This document shows positions 8,242 through 17,119 of a DNA stretch of 64,000 nucleotides, piece after piece. Origin of the DNA: Gemmiger gallinarum (lineage in GTDB: Bacteria > Bacillota > Clostridia > Oscillospirales > Ruminococcaceae); NCBI RefSeq assembly GCF_014982805.1, contig NZ_JADCKC010000002.1:124001-188000 (forward strand), written 5' to 3'. How positions within the stretch are numbered: position 1 is the stretch's first letter; each line of letters starts with the position of its first letter. Under the pieces are notes generated by a model that did no database searches, was not told the origin of the DNA, and saw nothing but the letters and a program-made list of their open reading frames with translations. The translations under genes were made by a program, and so were the position numbers.

Positions 8242-8348
8242 TTTGAGAGATATGGTCCGCAGGCTGCCGCCTGCCGCCAGACCTTGTTCCGGGGTTCCGT
8301 TTCCCCGGCCGATTGCAAAAATTCGCATCCAAAGGAGCATAACCCAAT

Positions 8349-9803
8349 ATGGAAAACACCGTCCGCACACGTTTTGCGCCTTCCCCCACCGGCTACATGC
8401 ATGTGGGCAACCTGCGCACCGCCCTCTACACCTATCTGCAGGCCAAGCATTCGGGCGGCACCTTCATCCTGCGCATTGAGGATACCGACCAGGGCCGTTA
8501 TGTGGAGGGCGCCACCGATGTCATTTACGACACCCTGCGCGCCACCGGCCTGAACTGGGACGAAGGTCCCGACATCGGCGGCCCGGTTGGCCCCTACATC
8601 CAGAGCCAGCGCATGGGCATGTTCCGCCAGTATGCCGAGCAGCTGGTGGCCGAGGGCAAGGCCTACTACTGCTTCTGCACCCCCGAGCGGCTGGAGGAGC
8701 TCCATGCCTCCCAGAAGGCCGCCGGTGAGGTCAGCCACTACGATGGCCACTGCCGTGATCTTTCTCCTGAGGAAGTGAAGGCCAAGCTGGATGCGGGCAC
8801 CCCCTATGTCATCCGCCAGAAGATCCCCAGAGAGGGCATCACCTCCTTCGACGACCTGGTCTACGGCCACATTGAGGTGGAGAACGCCGAGCTGGACGAC
8901 CAGATCCTCATCAAGACCGACGGCATGCCCACCTACAACTTTGCCAACGTGGTGGACGACCATCTGATGGGTATCACCCATGTCATCCGCGGCAGCGAGT
9001 ACCTGTCCTCCACCCCCAAGTACAACCTGCTGTATCAGGCCTTCGGCTGGGAGATTCCCACCTACATCCACTGCCCGCCCGTCATGAAGGACGCCCAGAA
9101 CAAGCTGTCCAAGCGCAACGGCGACGCTAGCTATCAGGACCTGGTGGCCAAGGGCTACCTGCCTGCCGCCGTGCTGAACTACCTGCTGCTGCTGGGCTGG
9201 GCTCCCGAGGGGGAGCAGGAGATCTTCTCCCTGGATGAGATGATTCAGATCTGGGACCCCACCCGTGTCTCCAAGTCCCCCGCCATCTTTGACCCCCTCA
9301 AGCTGCGTGCCATCAACGCCGCCTACATCCGCGCTCTGCCCGCCGAGGAGTTCCGCCGCCTGGCCGACCCCTTCATCGACAGCGCCGTCCATGTGGACAT
9401 TGACCGGGACCTGCTGTGCGCCAACCTGCAGCCCCGCTGCGAGGTGCTGGAGGACATTCCCCCACAGCTGGACTTCTTTGACGCGGTGGTGCCCTTCGAC
9501 GCCGAACTCTACCGCAACAAGAAGCAGAAGACCACCCCCGAGTCGGCGCTGGAGGCCCTGGACGCTCTGCTGCCCCTGCTGGAAAACCAGACCGACTGGA
9601 ACCGGGACGCCATCTTTGACGCCTGCCGCCAGAAAGCCGAGGAGCTGGGCAAGAAGAACGGCTGGCTGCTCTACCCCCTGGGCATCGCCCTGTCCGGCAA
9701 GAGCCGCACCCCCGGCGGCGGTACCGATCTGGCCGCCATGCTGGGCCGGGAGGAGACGCTGCGCCGTCTGCACGCCGCCGTGGATACCCTGCGCGCAAAC
9801 TGA
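8349..9803 (+). CDS. gltX: Glutamyl-tRNA synthetase
   Basis: 484 aa, full length. The start at 8349 follows AAAGGAG. The N-terminal FAPSPTGYMHVGNLRTALY is the class I HIGH region with conserved APSPTG. FILRIEDTDQGR is the Glu-binding signature, and KLSKRNGDASYQD at about 257-269 is the KMSKS loop. The C-terminal anticodon-binding domain is intact. In Clostridia lacking GlnRS this enzyme usually also mischarges tRNA-Gln for GatCAB; that cannot be checked here. It is transcribed alone and ends in a strong terminator. Confidence 0.97.
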   Translation: MENTVRTRFAPSPTGYMHVGNLRTALYTYLQAKHSGGTFILRIEDTDQGRYVEGATDVIYDTLRATGLNWDEGPDIGGPVGPYIQSQRMGMFRQYAEQLVAEGKAYYCFCTPERLEELHASQKAAGEVSHYDGHCRDLSPEEVKAKLDAGTPYVIRQKIPREGITSFDDLVYGHIEVENAELDDQILIKTDGMPTYNFANVVDDHLMGITHVIRGSEYLSSTPKYNLLYQAFGWEIPTYIHCPPVMKDAQNKLSKRNGDASYQDLVAKGYLPAAVLNYLLLLGWAPEGEQEIFSLDEMIQIWDPTRVSKSPAIFDPLKLRAINAAYIRALPAEEFRRLADPFIDSAVHVDIDRDLLCANLQPRCEVLEDIPPQLDFFDAVVPFDAELYRNKKQKTTPESALEALDALLPLLENQTDWNRDAIFDACRQKAEELGKKNGWLLYPLGIALSGKSRTPGGGTDLAAMLGREETLRRLHAAVDTLRAN

Positions 9804-9847
9804 CCCTTTGCGGGGCGCTTTGCCATATCATCCCATAAAAATTTGAC

Positions 9848-9891
9848 AGCCGGCCGTGGAAAGTGATGTTGCTTTCCACGGCCGGCTTTTG
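9848..9891 (+). terminator. Intrinsic terminator of gltX
   Basis: A perfect 16-bp stem (9848-9863 with 9872-9887) with an 8-nt loop is followed by TTTTGTTGTTT. It lies 45 nt after the gltX stop. Confidence 0.9.
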
Positions 9892-10328
9892 TTGTTTCCT
9901 GCCGCATTTTCTCCGGGCGAAACAGGCGACCTGCCGGTGCGAGGGCGGTCGCAGAATGGGGTCTTCTCCCCTGCCCCGAGAAAAATCTCCCCGCTTCGGC
10001 CATGGGCGATGGTTTCCACCCGTGGCAAGGGCGAAACCTTGCCACGGCCGGAAGTTGTCGGCCAAAACGGGCTTTCGCCTCGAAGCCCGCCCCTTTGGCC
10101 CGGATGCCGCAGCTTTGGGCCGGAGACTGCGGCTTTGCCGGTTTCCTTGGCAGGACGGGCTCCCTTTTGGCCGGTTTTGGAATTTCGCTGCATCGCAACA
10201 AAAAGCGCGCCCCGCGCAAGGTATACTCGTTGCTGCATCGCCCAAGAGGGGCGACGGCGCACCGGCACAGCCCCTTCCCGGCGCGCAGGCCATCCGGGGC
10301 AGGCATCCGCCGGGGAGGAATCACCACC
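9892..10328 (+). other. GC-rich intergenic stretch with a series of hairpins upstream of spoIIE
   Basis: 437 bp without a credible gene. Three consecutive perfect hairpins are visible: CCGTGGCAAGG/CCTTGCCACGG (10020-10047, loop GCGAAA), CGGGCTT/AAGCCCG (about 10068-10090) and GCCGCAG/CTGCGGC (about 10107-10135). None is followed by a good T-run. A TATACT at 10222-10227 could be the spoIIE -10, but I see no convincing -35 and no clear Spo0A box (TGTCGAA). Several reading frames cross the stretch but lack ribosome binding sites. Confidence 0.4.
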
Positions 10329-12671
10329 ATGCCGAACACCGTCAAAGAAGCCGCAACCATCCGTACCACCGCCGCGCCGCCCAACGCTCCGCGCCCACAG
10401 TCCGCCCCACCGCCCGCACCGCCGGTGTCCGCCCCGCCCGACCGACGTTTGCGTCTGCCGCCGGGAGGTGTGCGGGCCTCGGCCCTGGCCTGGCAGCTGG
10501 GCGCCGCCTGCGCCGGCATCCTGCTGGGAGCCGGGCGGGTCTACGGCGGGGCCGCTCCCTTCGGGCTGGCGCTGGTCATAGGCTGCGGGCCGGGCTATCT
10601 GCTCTCCGCCGCCCTGGGCGCCATCGCCGGAGTGCTGGCCTTTCAGCCCCTGGGACAGGCCCTTCCGCTGGCCGCCGCCATCGGCATCGTGCTGGCAGTA
10701 CGAAAGTTGGCCCCCGGCAGGTTCCGCCTTGCCGCAGCCGCCGGGGGGATGGCGCTGCCCGGGGCACAGCTGCTGGCAGAGCTTCCCACAGGCATCGTGC
10801 CCGCCGATCTGATCGCCGCCCTCTGCGGGGCCGTCCTTGCTGTGGGCTTTGGCCGGGCCATACATACCCTGCCCTCGGACAAACCCCGGGGCATCTGCCT
10901 GTGGCTGGCCATGGGGGTCGCCTGTCTGGAACGCCTCACCCTGCCCGTCTTTGCCCCGGGGCTGGCCCTCTTCGCCTTCGCAGGCCTTTGCACCGCCTTT
11001 GCCGCCAGTCTGGAGCAGAGTGCTGTGCTGGCCGTGGCTCTGGCCGCTGCTTTCACCGCCGCCAGCCCCGACCTTTGTTTCGGGGCTCTGGCCGTGGCTC
11101 TGGGCACCCTGGGGGCCTCCTGTCTCTTCCCCGGGGAGCGCTGGCGCTGTGCCGGGGTCTTTGCCGCCGGGTGCTGTCTGGGTGCTCTGGCTGCCCCCTC
11201 CCTGGATGCAGCCCTGACCCTGGGCAGCGCCGCGGTCTGCGGGCTGGCGGTCTATCTGCTGGTGCCGCCCCGCAGTCTGCAGTCCTTCTTCCCCCAGCCG
11301 GCACCCCCGGCCTCGGCCCAGAGCCTTTCGGGGGCGGCACGGCGCCTCTCTACCATTGCCGACACTCTGTCCGACATCGCCTCCACCGTCAACGCCGTGT
11401 GTGAGCGGCAGTTTCCGCCCAAGGGCGAAACCTTCGACTTTGTGGTGGAGTACACCGCCCGCCGGGTCTGCCAGGACTGCGCCCGCCGGGAACGCTGCTG
11501 GATCAAGGGCTACTCCTGCGCCATGGACGGCATGTACCAGTTCAAGCCCATTCTGGAGCAGACCGGCGTGGCCGATCTGGAACACATGCCGGGGCAGCTC
11601 AGCGTCTGCGAGCATCCCTCCGACCTGTGCGACGCCCTCAACCACGGCTACCGCCTCTGGCGCAGCCGCCGCCAGACCCGGGCCCGGGCCAACGTGCTGC
11701 GCAATGCCCTGACCGAGCAATACGGCGCCATCGCCTCGGCCCTGGCCCAGCTGTCCGCCCGCCTGGGTCAGGCCGGGCTGCCCGATCCCCGCCGGGAGAG
11801 CCGGGTCTCTCAGCTGTTTGTCTCCATTGGGCTGGAGCCTCTGGAATGCAGCGTCACCACCGACGTGGCGGGGCGCATCTCCGCCAATGTGACGGTGGCC
11901 CGCACCGCCTTCACCCCCGAGGAGCTGCGCGCCCTCACCGCCGAGGTCAGCCGCCTCTGCCGCCGGGACCTGGCCCTGCCGGAGGTCGCCCACTGCCGCA
12001 CGGTGACCATGCTCTCCTTCGGGGAGCGGCCGCTGTTCAGCGCCCGGTTCGGTATGGCCAGCCGCCCCGCCGAGGAGATCAGCGGCGACGCCTGCGACCA
12101 GTTCTGCGATACCTGCGGCCGGGCCCAGATGCTGCTGTGCGACGGCATGGGCACCGGACGCCCCGCCGCCGTGGACGGCCAGATGGCGGCCCGCCTCACC
12201 GGCCAGCTGCTGCGGGCGGGTTTTGCCGCCGAGAGCGCGGCCCGGCTGGTCAACGTGGCCCTGGGCCTGAAAAACGGCGAGCAGGAATCCGGCGCCACCC
12301 TGGACCTGCTGACTGTAGATCTCTTTACCGGGCGGGCAGGCCTTTTCAAGGCGGGAGCAGCCCCCAGCTTTCTGGTGCGTGAGGGGGAACCCCGCATGAT
12401 GGAGGGTGCCAGCCTGCCCATGGGCATCCTGGATTCGGTGGTAGGCCGATCCAGCACTTTCACTCTGGAAGCGGATGATCTGGTGGTGCTGGTCTCCGAC
12501 GGGGTGCTGTGCGACGGCACCGACTGGATTTTGCAGCAGCTGCAGCTCAGTGCCCGGCTGGGTCACAGCCCCGCCCAGACCGCCGCCGCTCTGGCGGACT
12601 CCGCCGTGCGCCGGGCCGGCAGCCGACGGGACGACATCACCGTGGCTGCGGTACGTCTGGAACGGCCGTAA
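10329..12671 (+). CDS. spoIIE: Stage II sporulation protein E (membrane PP2C phosphatase)
   Basis: 780 aa from the ATG at 10329, preceded by GGGGAGGAA; a longer in-frame reading from 10002 covers the hairpin region. The Pro-rich N-terminus (about 1-45) is followed by some ten hydrophobic segments to about residue 310, a cytoplasmic linker with a Cys cluster (CQDCARRERCW), and a C-terminal PP2C phosphatase. PP2C motifs are intact: ISGDACDQF, LCDGMGTG, GATLDLLTVDLFTG, VSDGVL and RRDDITV. In Bacillus, SpoIIE dephosphorylates SpoIIAA-P at the asymmetric septum and so activates sigma-F. Length is close to the Bacillus protein (about 827 aa). Its presence suggests a sporulation programme or its remnant. 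It is a single gene with no neighbours of the spoIIA type here. Confidence 0.9.
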   Translation: MPNTVKEAATIRTTAAPPNAPRPQSAPPPAPPVSAPPDRRLRLPPGGVRASALAWQLGAACAGILLGAGRVYGGAAPFGLALVIGCGPGYLLSAALGAIAGVLAFQPLGQALPLAAAIGIVLAVRKLAPGRFRLAAAAGGMALPGAQLLAELPTGIVPADLIAALCGAVLAVGFGRAIHTLPSDKPRGICLWLAMGVACLERLTLPVFAPGLALFAFAGLCTAFAASLEQSAVLAVALAAAFTAASPDLCFGALAVALGTLGASCLFPGERWRCAGVFAAGCCLGALAAPSLDAALTLGSAAVCGLAVYLLVPPRSLQSFFPQPAPPASAQSLSGAARRLSTIADTLSDIASTVNAVCERQFPPKGETFDFVVEYTARRVCQDCARRERCWIKGYSCAMDGMYQFKPILEQTGVADLEHMPGQLSVCEHPSDLCDALNHGYRLWRSRRQTRARANVLRNALTEQYGAIASALAQLSARLGQAGLPDPRRESRVSQLFVSIGLEPLECSVTTDVAGRISANVTVARTAFTPEELRALTAEVSRLCRRDLALPEVAHCRTVTMLSFGERPLFSARFGMASRPAEEISGDACDQFCDTCGRAQMLLCDGMGTGRPAAVDGQMAARLTGQLLRAGFAAESAARLVNVALGLKNGEQESGATLDLLTVDLFTGRAGLFKAGAAPSFLVREGEPRMMEGASLPMGILDSVVGRSSTFTLEADDLVVLVSDGVLCDGTDWILQQLQLSARLGHSPAQTAAALADSAVRRAGSRRDDITVAAVRLERP

Positions 12672-12742
12672 AAAAGCAGCCCTTCCGTTCCATTTTCCTC
12701 TTGTGGTCCTTTTGTCGGTACAGCGCGGCTTTTGTGATTCTT

Positions 12743-12772
12743 TTGACACATTGACCAAAACTGTTGCACAAT
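12743..12772 (+). promoter_or_regulatory. Candidate promoter and leader hairpin of the EF-G-like gene
   Basis: TTGACA (12743-12748), 18 nt, CACAAT (12767-12772) in an AT-rich stretch. The roughly 150-nt leader ends in a hairpin CGCCGGAG/CTCCGGCG (12875-12882 with 12903-12910) directly before the AGAGG ribosome binding site. That could tune translation. Confidence 0.45.
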
Positions 12773-12930
12773 ATTTTTACAGATATTGAGTAAAAAACTG
12801 TTTAATCTTTTCAAATAGTGTGGTAAAGTAGGAATATGCCGGGTAAGCCATAGCTTTCCCGGCCAGTATGTAACCGCCGGAGGGGGAGATCCCGGTATTC
12901 GGCTCCGGCGCGAAAAGAGGTTTGATAACG

Positions 12931-15009
12931 ATGGAATACGCCAGCAAAGACATTCGCAATATTCTGGTCGCCGGCCACGCGGGCTGCGGCAAAACGACGC
13001 TGATCGAAGCCCTGCTGTACACCAGCGGCGCCACCGAGCGCATGGGCCGCGTTGAGGACGGCACTACCGCCAGCGACTTTGATCCTGAAGAAGTCCGCCG
13101 CAAGGCTTCGCTGAATTCCAGCGTTGTACCCGTGGAATATCAGGGTGTCAAATATAACATGATCGATGCTCCCGGCCTGTTCGACTTCGAGACCGGCGCC
13201 TGCGAGGGTGTTGCCGCCGCCGAGAGCGTGCTGATTTGTGTATCCGGACGTTCGGGCGTGACGGTGGGCGCCGAAAAGGCCTACCGCCTGGCTGTCAAAA
13301 ACAACCGCGCCCGTATGGTCTTTGTCTCCAAGATGGACCTGGAAAACGCCGATTACTTCAAGATCCTGGAACAGCTCAAGATCGAGTTCGGCCCCACCAT
13401 CTGCCCCTGCGTCGTGCCTTCCCGCCTGGATGACGGCACCGTCGCCTACATCAACCTGTTCAGCCAGAAGGCCTTCAAATACGAGAGCGGCAAACAGATC
13501 CAGATCGAGCTGCCCGACATCGGCCACCGTTTCGAGGGTCTGATCCAGGCCATGAACGAGGCCATCGCCGAGACCGACGAGGCCCTGATGGAGAAATTCT
13601 TCGAGGGTGAGAACTTCACCACCGAGGAGATCGTCTCCGGCATGGCCACCGGCGTGCGCACCGGCCAGATCACTCCTGTGTTCTGCGGCAGCGCCGTCAA
13701 CCAGCAGGCGCTGGATATGCTGCTCTACAACATGAAGGAGCTGCTGCCCGCCGCCGACACTGCTTCCGTTGTGGGCGAGGACGACAAGGGCGAGCCCGTG
13801 GAGGTCGCCTGCGACGCCGACGCTCCCACCTGTGCCTACGTCTTTAAGACGGTGGCCGATCCCTTCGTGGGCAAGCTGAGCTTTGTCAAGGTTCTGGGCG
13901 GCAAGCTGACCAGCACCTCCAACGTAGTCAACGCCCGCACCGGCCAGCCCGAGCGTCTGGGCAAGATGCTCACCGTCTGCGGCAAAAAGCAGACCGACGC
14001 CGCGGCCATCCCCGCCGGCGACATCGGCGCCGTTGCCAAGCTGACCACCGCCAAGACCGGCGACACTCTGTGCGATCCCGCCCGGGTGGTCAAGCTGGCC
14101 GCCCCCGTCTACCCCATCGCCAGCTACCGCATGGCTGTCCGCGTTGCCAAGAAGGGCGACGAGGGCAAGGTCTCCGGCGCCCTGACCCGCCTGATGGAGG
14201 AAGATCCCGCCATCGGCTTCACCGTGGACCCCGAGACCAAGCAGCAGATCATCAGCGGCCTGGGCACCCAGCATCTGGAAGTGGCCGTGACCAAGCTCAA
14301 GAACAAGTTCGGCGTGGAAGTCACGCTGGAAGTGCCCCGCATCCCCTACCGCGAGTCCATCCGCAAGAAGTGCAAGGCCCAGGGCCGCCACAAGAAGCAG
14401 ACCGGCGGTCACGGCCAGTTCGGCGATGTCTGGGTGGAGTTTGAGCCTTGGGATTGCGAGGAACTGGTCTTTGAGGAGAAGGTCTTTGGCGGCAGCGTGC
14501 CCAAGAACTTCTTCCCCGCTGTCGAGAAGGGCCTGCGCCAGGCTTCCCAGCACGGCGTCCTGGCCGGATATCCGGTGGTGGGCATGAAAGCCACCCTGCT
14601 GGACGGCAGCTACCATCCCGTGGACTCCAGCGAAATGGCCTTCATCATGGCGGCCAAGCTGGCCTACAAGGCGGCCGTGCCCGAGGCAGGTCCCGTCCTG
14701 CTGGAGCCGGTGGGCACCCTGAAGGCCCATGTCCCCGCCGACAACACCGGCGACATCATGGGCGAGGTCACCAAGCGCCGCGGCCGCGTGCTGGGCATGA
14801 CCCCCGATGAGGACGGCCAGCAGATCGTGGAAGCCGAGGTCCCCATGGCGGAAATGCAGGACTTCACCACCTTCCTGCGGCAGCTGACCCAGGGCCGCGG
14901 CTGGTTCACCTTCGATTTCGTCCGCTATGAGCAGCTGCCCCAGATGTTGGAAGGCAAGGTCATTGAGCAGGCCAAAGCACTGGGCAACATGGCCGAGGAC
15001 GACGCCTGA
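12931..15009 (+). CDS. EF-G-like translational GTPase (FusA2-type paralogue)
   Basis: 692 aa. The start ATG at 12931 lies 10 nt after AGAGG; a TTG nine bases earlier is less likely. Domains follow EF-G order: G domain, domain II, then domains III-V (KQQIISGLGTQHLEVAVTKLK; GHGQFGDVWVEF). The P-loop is GHAGCGKTT (15-23). G3 is DAPGLFDF (79-86) instead of DTPGHxDF, so the catalytic His of canonical EF-G is Leu here. G4 is SKMD (133-136) instead of NKxD. These changes mark the EF-G-like paralogue group, not the main elongation factor. Its function (ribosome rescue, stress or recycling) is not established. It is transcribed alone with a strong terminator. Confidence 0.88.
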   Translation: MEYASKDIRNILVAGHAGCGKTTLIEALLYTSGATERMGRVEDGTTASDFDPEEVRRKASLNSSVVPVEYQGVKYNMIDAPGLFDFETGACEGVAAAESVLICVSGRSGVTVGAEKAYRLAVKNNRARMVFVSKMDLENADYFKILEQLKIEFGPTICPCVVPSRLDDGTVAYINLFSQKAFKYESGKQIQIELPDIGHRFEGLIQAMNEAIAETDEALMEKFFEGENFTTEEIVSGMATGVRTGQITPVFCGSAVNQQALDMLLYNMKELLPAADTASVVGEDDKGEPVEVACDADAPTCAYVFKTVADPFVGKLSFVKVLGGKLTSTSNVVNARTGQPERLGKMLTVCGKKQTDAAAIPAGDIGAVAKLTTAKTGDTLCDPARVVKLAAPVYPIASYRMAVRVAKKGDEGKVSGALTRLMEEDPAIGFTVDPETKQQIISGLGTQHLEVAVTKLKNKFGVEVTLEVPRIPYRESIRKKCKAQGRHKKQTGGHGQFGDVWVEFEPWDCEELVFEEKVFGGSVPKNFFPAVEKGLRQASQHGVLAGYPVVGMKATLLDGSYHPVDSSEMAFIMAAKLAYKAAVPEAGPVLLEPVGTLKAHVPADNTGDIMGEVTKRRGRVLGMTPDEDGQQIVEAEVPMAEMQDFTTFLRQLTQGRGWFTFDFVRYEQLPQMLEGKVIEQAKALGNMAEDDA

Positions 15010-15043
15010 TCCTTTCCCCGGTTTTACCTCCATACCAAATACA

Positions 15044-15076
15044 GGAGGGAGAGCAGAAACGCTCTCCCTCCGTTTT
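15044..15076 (+). terminator. Intrinsic terminator of the EF-G-like gene
   Basis: An 11-bp stem GGAGGGAGAGC/GCTCTCCCTCC (15044-15054 with 15061-15071) is followed by GTTTTTATG. Confidence 0.85.
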
Positions 15077-15097
15077 TATGTTCTGGCTCCGCACAGC

Positions 15098-15137
15098 AAA
15101 AACGCCGCCCTCCCGAAACCGGGAGAGCGGCGCTTTT
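15098..15137 (-). terminator. Intrinsic terminator of the GGGtGRT operon (probably bidirectional)
   Basis: A 13-bp, nearly perfect stem (about 15103-15115 with 15120-15132) is flanked by AAAAA on the left and TTTTT on the right. It can therefore stop transcription from either side, including the minus-strand operon ending at 15170. Confidence 0.8.
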
Positions 15138-15169
15138 TATATCGTTGTCAGGCTATGCTGCGCACAGAC

Positions 15170-16168
15170 TCAGGCGTTGGCCTGGGAAGCGGCAACAGCG
15201 CAGGCGACGGTCATGCCAACCATGGGGTTGTTGCCGGCGCCGATGAGGCCCATCATCTCAACGTGAGCAGGCACACTGGAAGAGCCGGCGAACTGAGCGT
15301 CGCCGTGCATACGGCCCATGGAGTCGGTCAGGCCGTAGGAAGCAGGGCCGGCAGCCACGTTGTCGGGATGCAGGGTACGGCCGGTGCCGCCGCCGGAAGC
15401 GACGGAGAAGTACTTCTTGCCGTTCTCCAGCGCCCACTTCTTGTAGGTGCCGGCGACCAGGTGCTGGAAGCGGGTGGGGTTGGTGGAGTTACCGGTGATG
15501 GAAACCTCAACGCCCTCCATCTTCATGATGGCAACGCCTTCCAGAACGTCGTTGGCGCCGTAGCACTTGACAGCAGCGCGCTCGCCGTCGGAGTAAGGAA
15601 CGGTCTCGACAACCTTGACCTCGCCGGTCTTGAAGTCGAACTCGGTCTTGACGTAGGTGAAGCCGTTGATGCGGCTGATGATCATGGCAGCGTCCTTGCC
15701 CAGGCCGTTCAGGATGACGCGCAGGGGCTCCTTGCGGACCTTGTTGGCGGTACGGGCAATGCCGATGGCGCCCTCGGCGGCAGCGAAGGACTCGTGGCCG
15801 GCCAGGAAAGCGAAGCAGTGGGTGTCCTCATGCAGCAGCATGGCGCCCAGGTTGCCGTGGCCCAGGCCGACATGGCGCTGCTCGGCAACGGAACCGGGAA
15901 CGGTGAAGGCTTCCAGGCCCTCGCCGATGGCGGCGGCGCAGTCAGCGGCGCTCTTCAGGCCGCGCTTGACGGCAATGGCAGTGCCCAGGGTGTAAGCCCA
16001 GACGGCGTTGTCAAAGCAGATGGGCTGAATGCCGCGGATGATCTTGTCGCAATCGATGCCTTTGGAAAGGAGCAGCTCGTTGCAGGCGTCCAGAGACTCG
16101 AGGCCATTGGCTTTCAGGCACTCGTTGATTTTGGGCATCCGGCGCTCCTGAGATTCAAAAGTAGCCAT
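15170..16168 (-). CDS. GGGtGRT protein (iron-sulfur-associated protein of unknown function)
   Basis: 332 aa with start at 16168 after GAGGGAGGAACAG. The signature SVASGGGTGRTLHPDN near residues 245-260 defines the GGGtGRT family. Other conserved-looking Cys and His residues include GIDCDK, QPICF, GHGNLGAMLLHEDTHCF and VKCYG. No signal peptide or membrane helix is obvious. The family is found next to a NifU-like scaffold, as here (20-bp gap, same strand). A role in Fe-S cluster or cofactor handling is inferred from context only. The fully soluble, highly expressed look (strong ribosome binding sites, optimal codons) suggests an abundant protein. Confidence 0.9.
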   Translation of the reverse strand: MATFESQERRMPKINECLKANGLESLDACNELLLSKGIDCDKIIRGIQPICFDNAVWAYTLGTAIAVKRGLKSAADCAAAIGEGLEAFTVPGSVAEQRHVGLGHGNLGAMLLHEDTHCFAFLAGHESFAAAEGAIGIARTANKVRKEPLRVILNGLGKDAAMIISRINGFTYVKTEFDFKTGEVKVVETVPYSDGERAAVKCYGANDVLEGVAIMKMEGVEVSITGNSTNPTRFQHLVAGTYKKWALENGKKYFSVASGGGTGRTLHPDNVAAGPASYGLTDSMGRMHGDAQFAGSSSVPAHVEMMGLIGAGNNPMVGMTVACAVAASQANA

Positions 16169-16188
16169 AGTATCTGTTCCTCCCTCTC

Positions 16189-16890
16189 TTATTCTTCACG
16201 CGGGTCGATGTACTTGACCGCACCCTGCTCGGCGCTGAAACGGCCGTAGGTGCCGATGTTCTTCTCGTAAGCGGTCTTGGGATCGACGCCATGACGGATG
16301 TCCTCCATCATCTTGCCCAGACGGACGAACTGATAGCCGATGACCTGATCGTTCTTGTCGATGGCGGTCTTGAGGATGTAGCCCTCGGTCAGCTCCAGGT
16401 AACGGACGCCCTTCGCCTTGGTGGAGAAGATGGTGCCGGTCATGCTGCGCAGACCCTTGCCCAGGTCGTCCAGGCCGGCGCCGATGGGCAGGCCGTCCTC
16501 GGAGAAGGCAGTCTGGCTGCGGCCGTAGACGATCTGCAGGAACAGCTCACGCATGGCAACGTTGATGGCGTCGCAGACCAGGTCGGTGTTGAGCGCTTCC
16601 AGGATGGTCTTGCCGGGCAGGATCTCGCCGGCCATGGCGGCAGAATGGGTCATGCCGGAGCAGCCGATGGTCTCGACCAGAGCTTCCTCGATGACGCCCT
16701 TCTTGATGTTCAGGCTCAGCTTGCAGGTGCCCTGCTGCGGTGCGCACCAGCCCACGCCGTGGGTGTAGCCGCTGATGTCCTCAATTTGGTAAGCCTTTAC
16801 CCATTCGCCCTCTTCGGGGATGGGAGCCGGGCCGTGCTTCGGACCTTTTGCAATGGGGCACATGTGTTCGACTTGTGCAGAATAGGTCAT
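16189..16890 (-). CDS. NifU-like iron-sulfur cluster assembly scaffold protein
   Basis: 233 aa from the ATG at 16890 (MTYSAQVEHMCPIAKG), with AAAGGAGAG just upstream. The first ~115 residues resemble the NifU/IscU N-terminal fold, with candidate cluster-binding cysteines in VGWCAPQQGTCKLSL and in ETIGCSGMTHSAAMAGEILPGKT. The C-terminal ~110 residues are an extension specific to this subfamily. Scaffold proteins assemble [2Fe-2S]/[4Fe-4S] clusters for transfer to apo-enzymes. The gene is first in a two-gene operon with the GGGtGRT protein and has its own strong promoter. No cysteine desulfurase gene is nearby. Confidence 0.85.
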   Translation of the reverse strand: MTYSAQVEHMCPIAKGPKHGPAPIPEEGEWVKAYQIEDISGYTHGVGWCAPQQGTCKLSLNIKKGVIEEALVETIGCSGMTHSAAMAGEILPGKTILEALNTDLVCDAINVAMRELFLQIVYGRSQTAFSEDGLPIGAGLDDLGKGLRSMTGTIFSTKAKGVRYLELTEGYILKTAIDKNDQVIGYQFVRLGKMMEDIRHGVDPKTAYEKNIGTYGRFSAEQGAVKYIDPREE

Positions 16891-16939
16891 AATATTCTCT
16901 CCTTTACGACGATTTGGTAAAGCATTACACAGCACCTTC

Positions 16940-16968
16940 ATTATAAAATGCGGGGCGCGTTTTTTCAA
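16940..16968 (-). promoter_or_regulatory. Promoter of the NifU-like/GGGtGRT operon
   Basis: On the minus strand, TTGAAA (16968-16963), 17 nt, and a perfect TATAAT (16945-16940), about 50 nt before the ATG at 16890. Confidence 0.85.
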
Positions 16969-17119
16969 GACTTTGTGACAAATTTGACGGACACCGCGCG
17001 CATTTTTTCCAAATCTTCCCGGATATGCCGCGGCAAAACGCAAAAAATCAGCCTCCGGAGCCTTTTTGCAGGCATCCGAAGGCCGAAACATTTGAGATGG
17101 TAAAATTTGTTTCTGTCCG

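Noticed and set aside
9828-12758. 976-codon minus-strand frame antisense to spoIIE and crossing into intergenic DNA
   Set aside because: Gly/Gln/Ala-rich without any family pattern; the opposite strand has full PP2C and membrane-segment structure with a good ribosome binding site.
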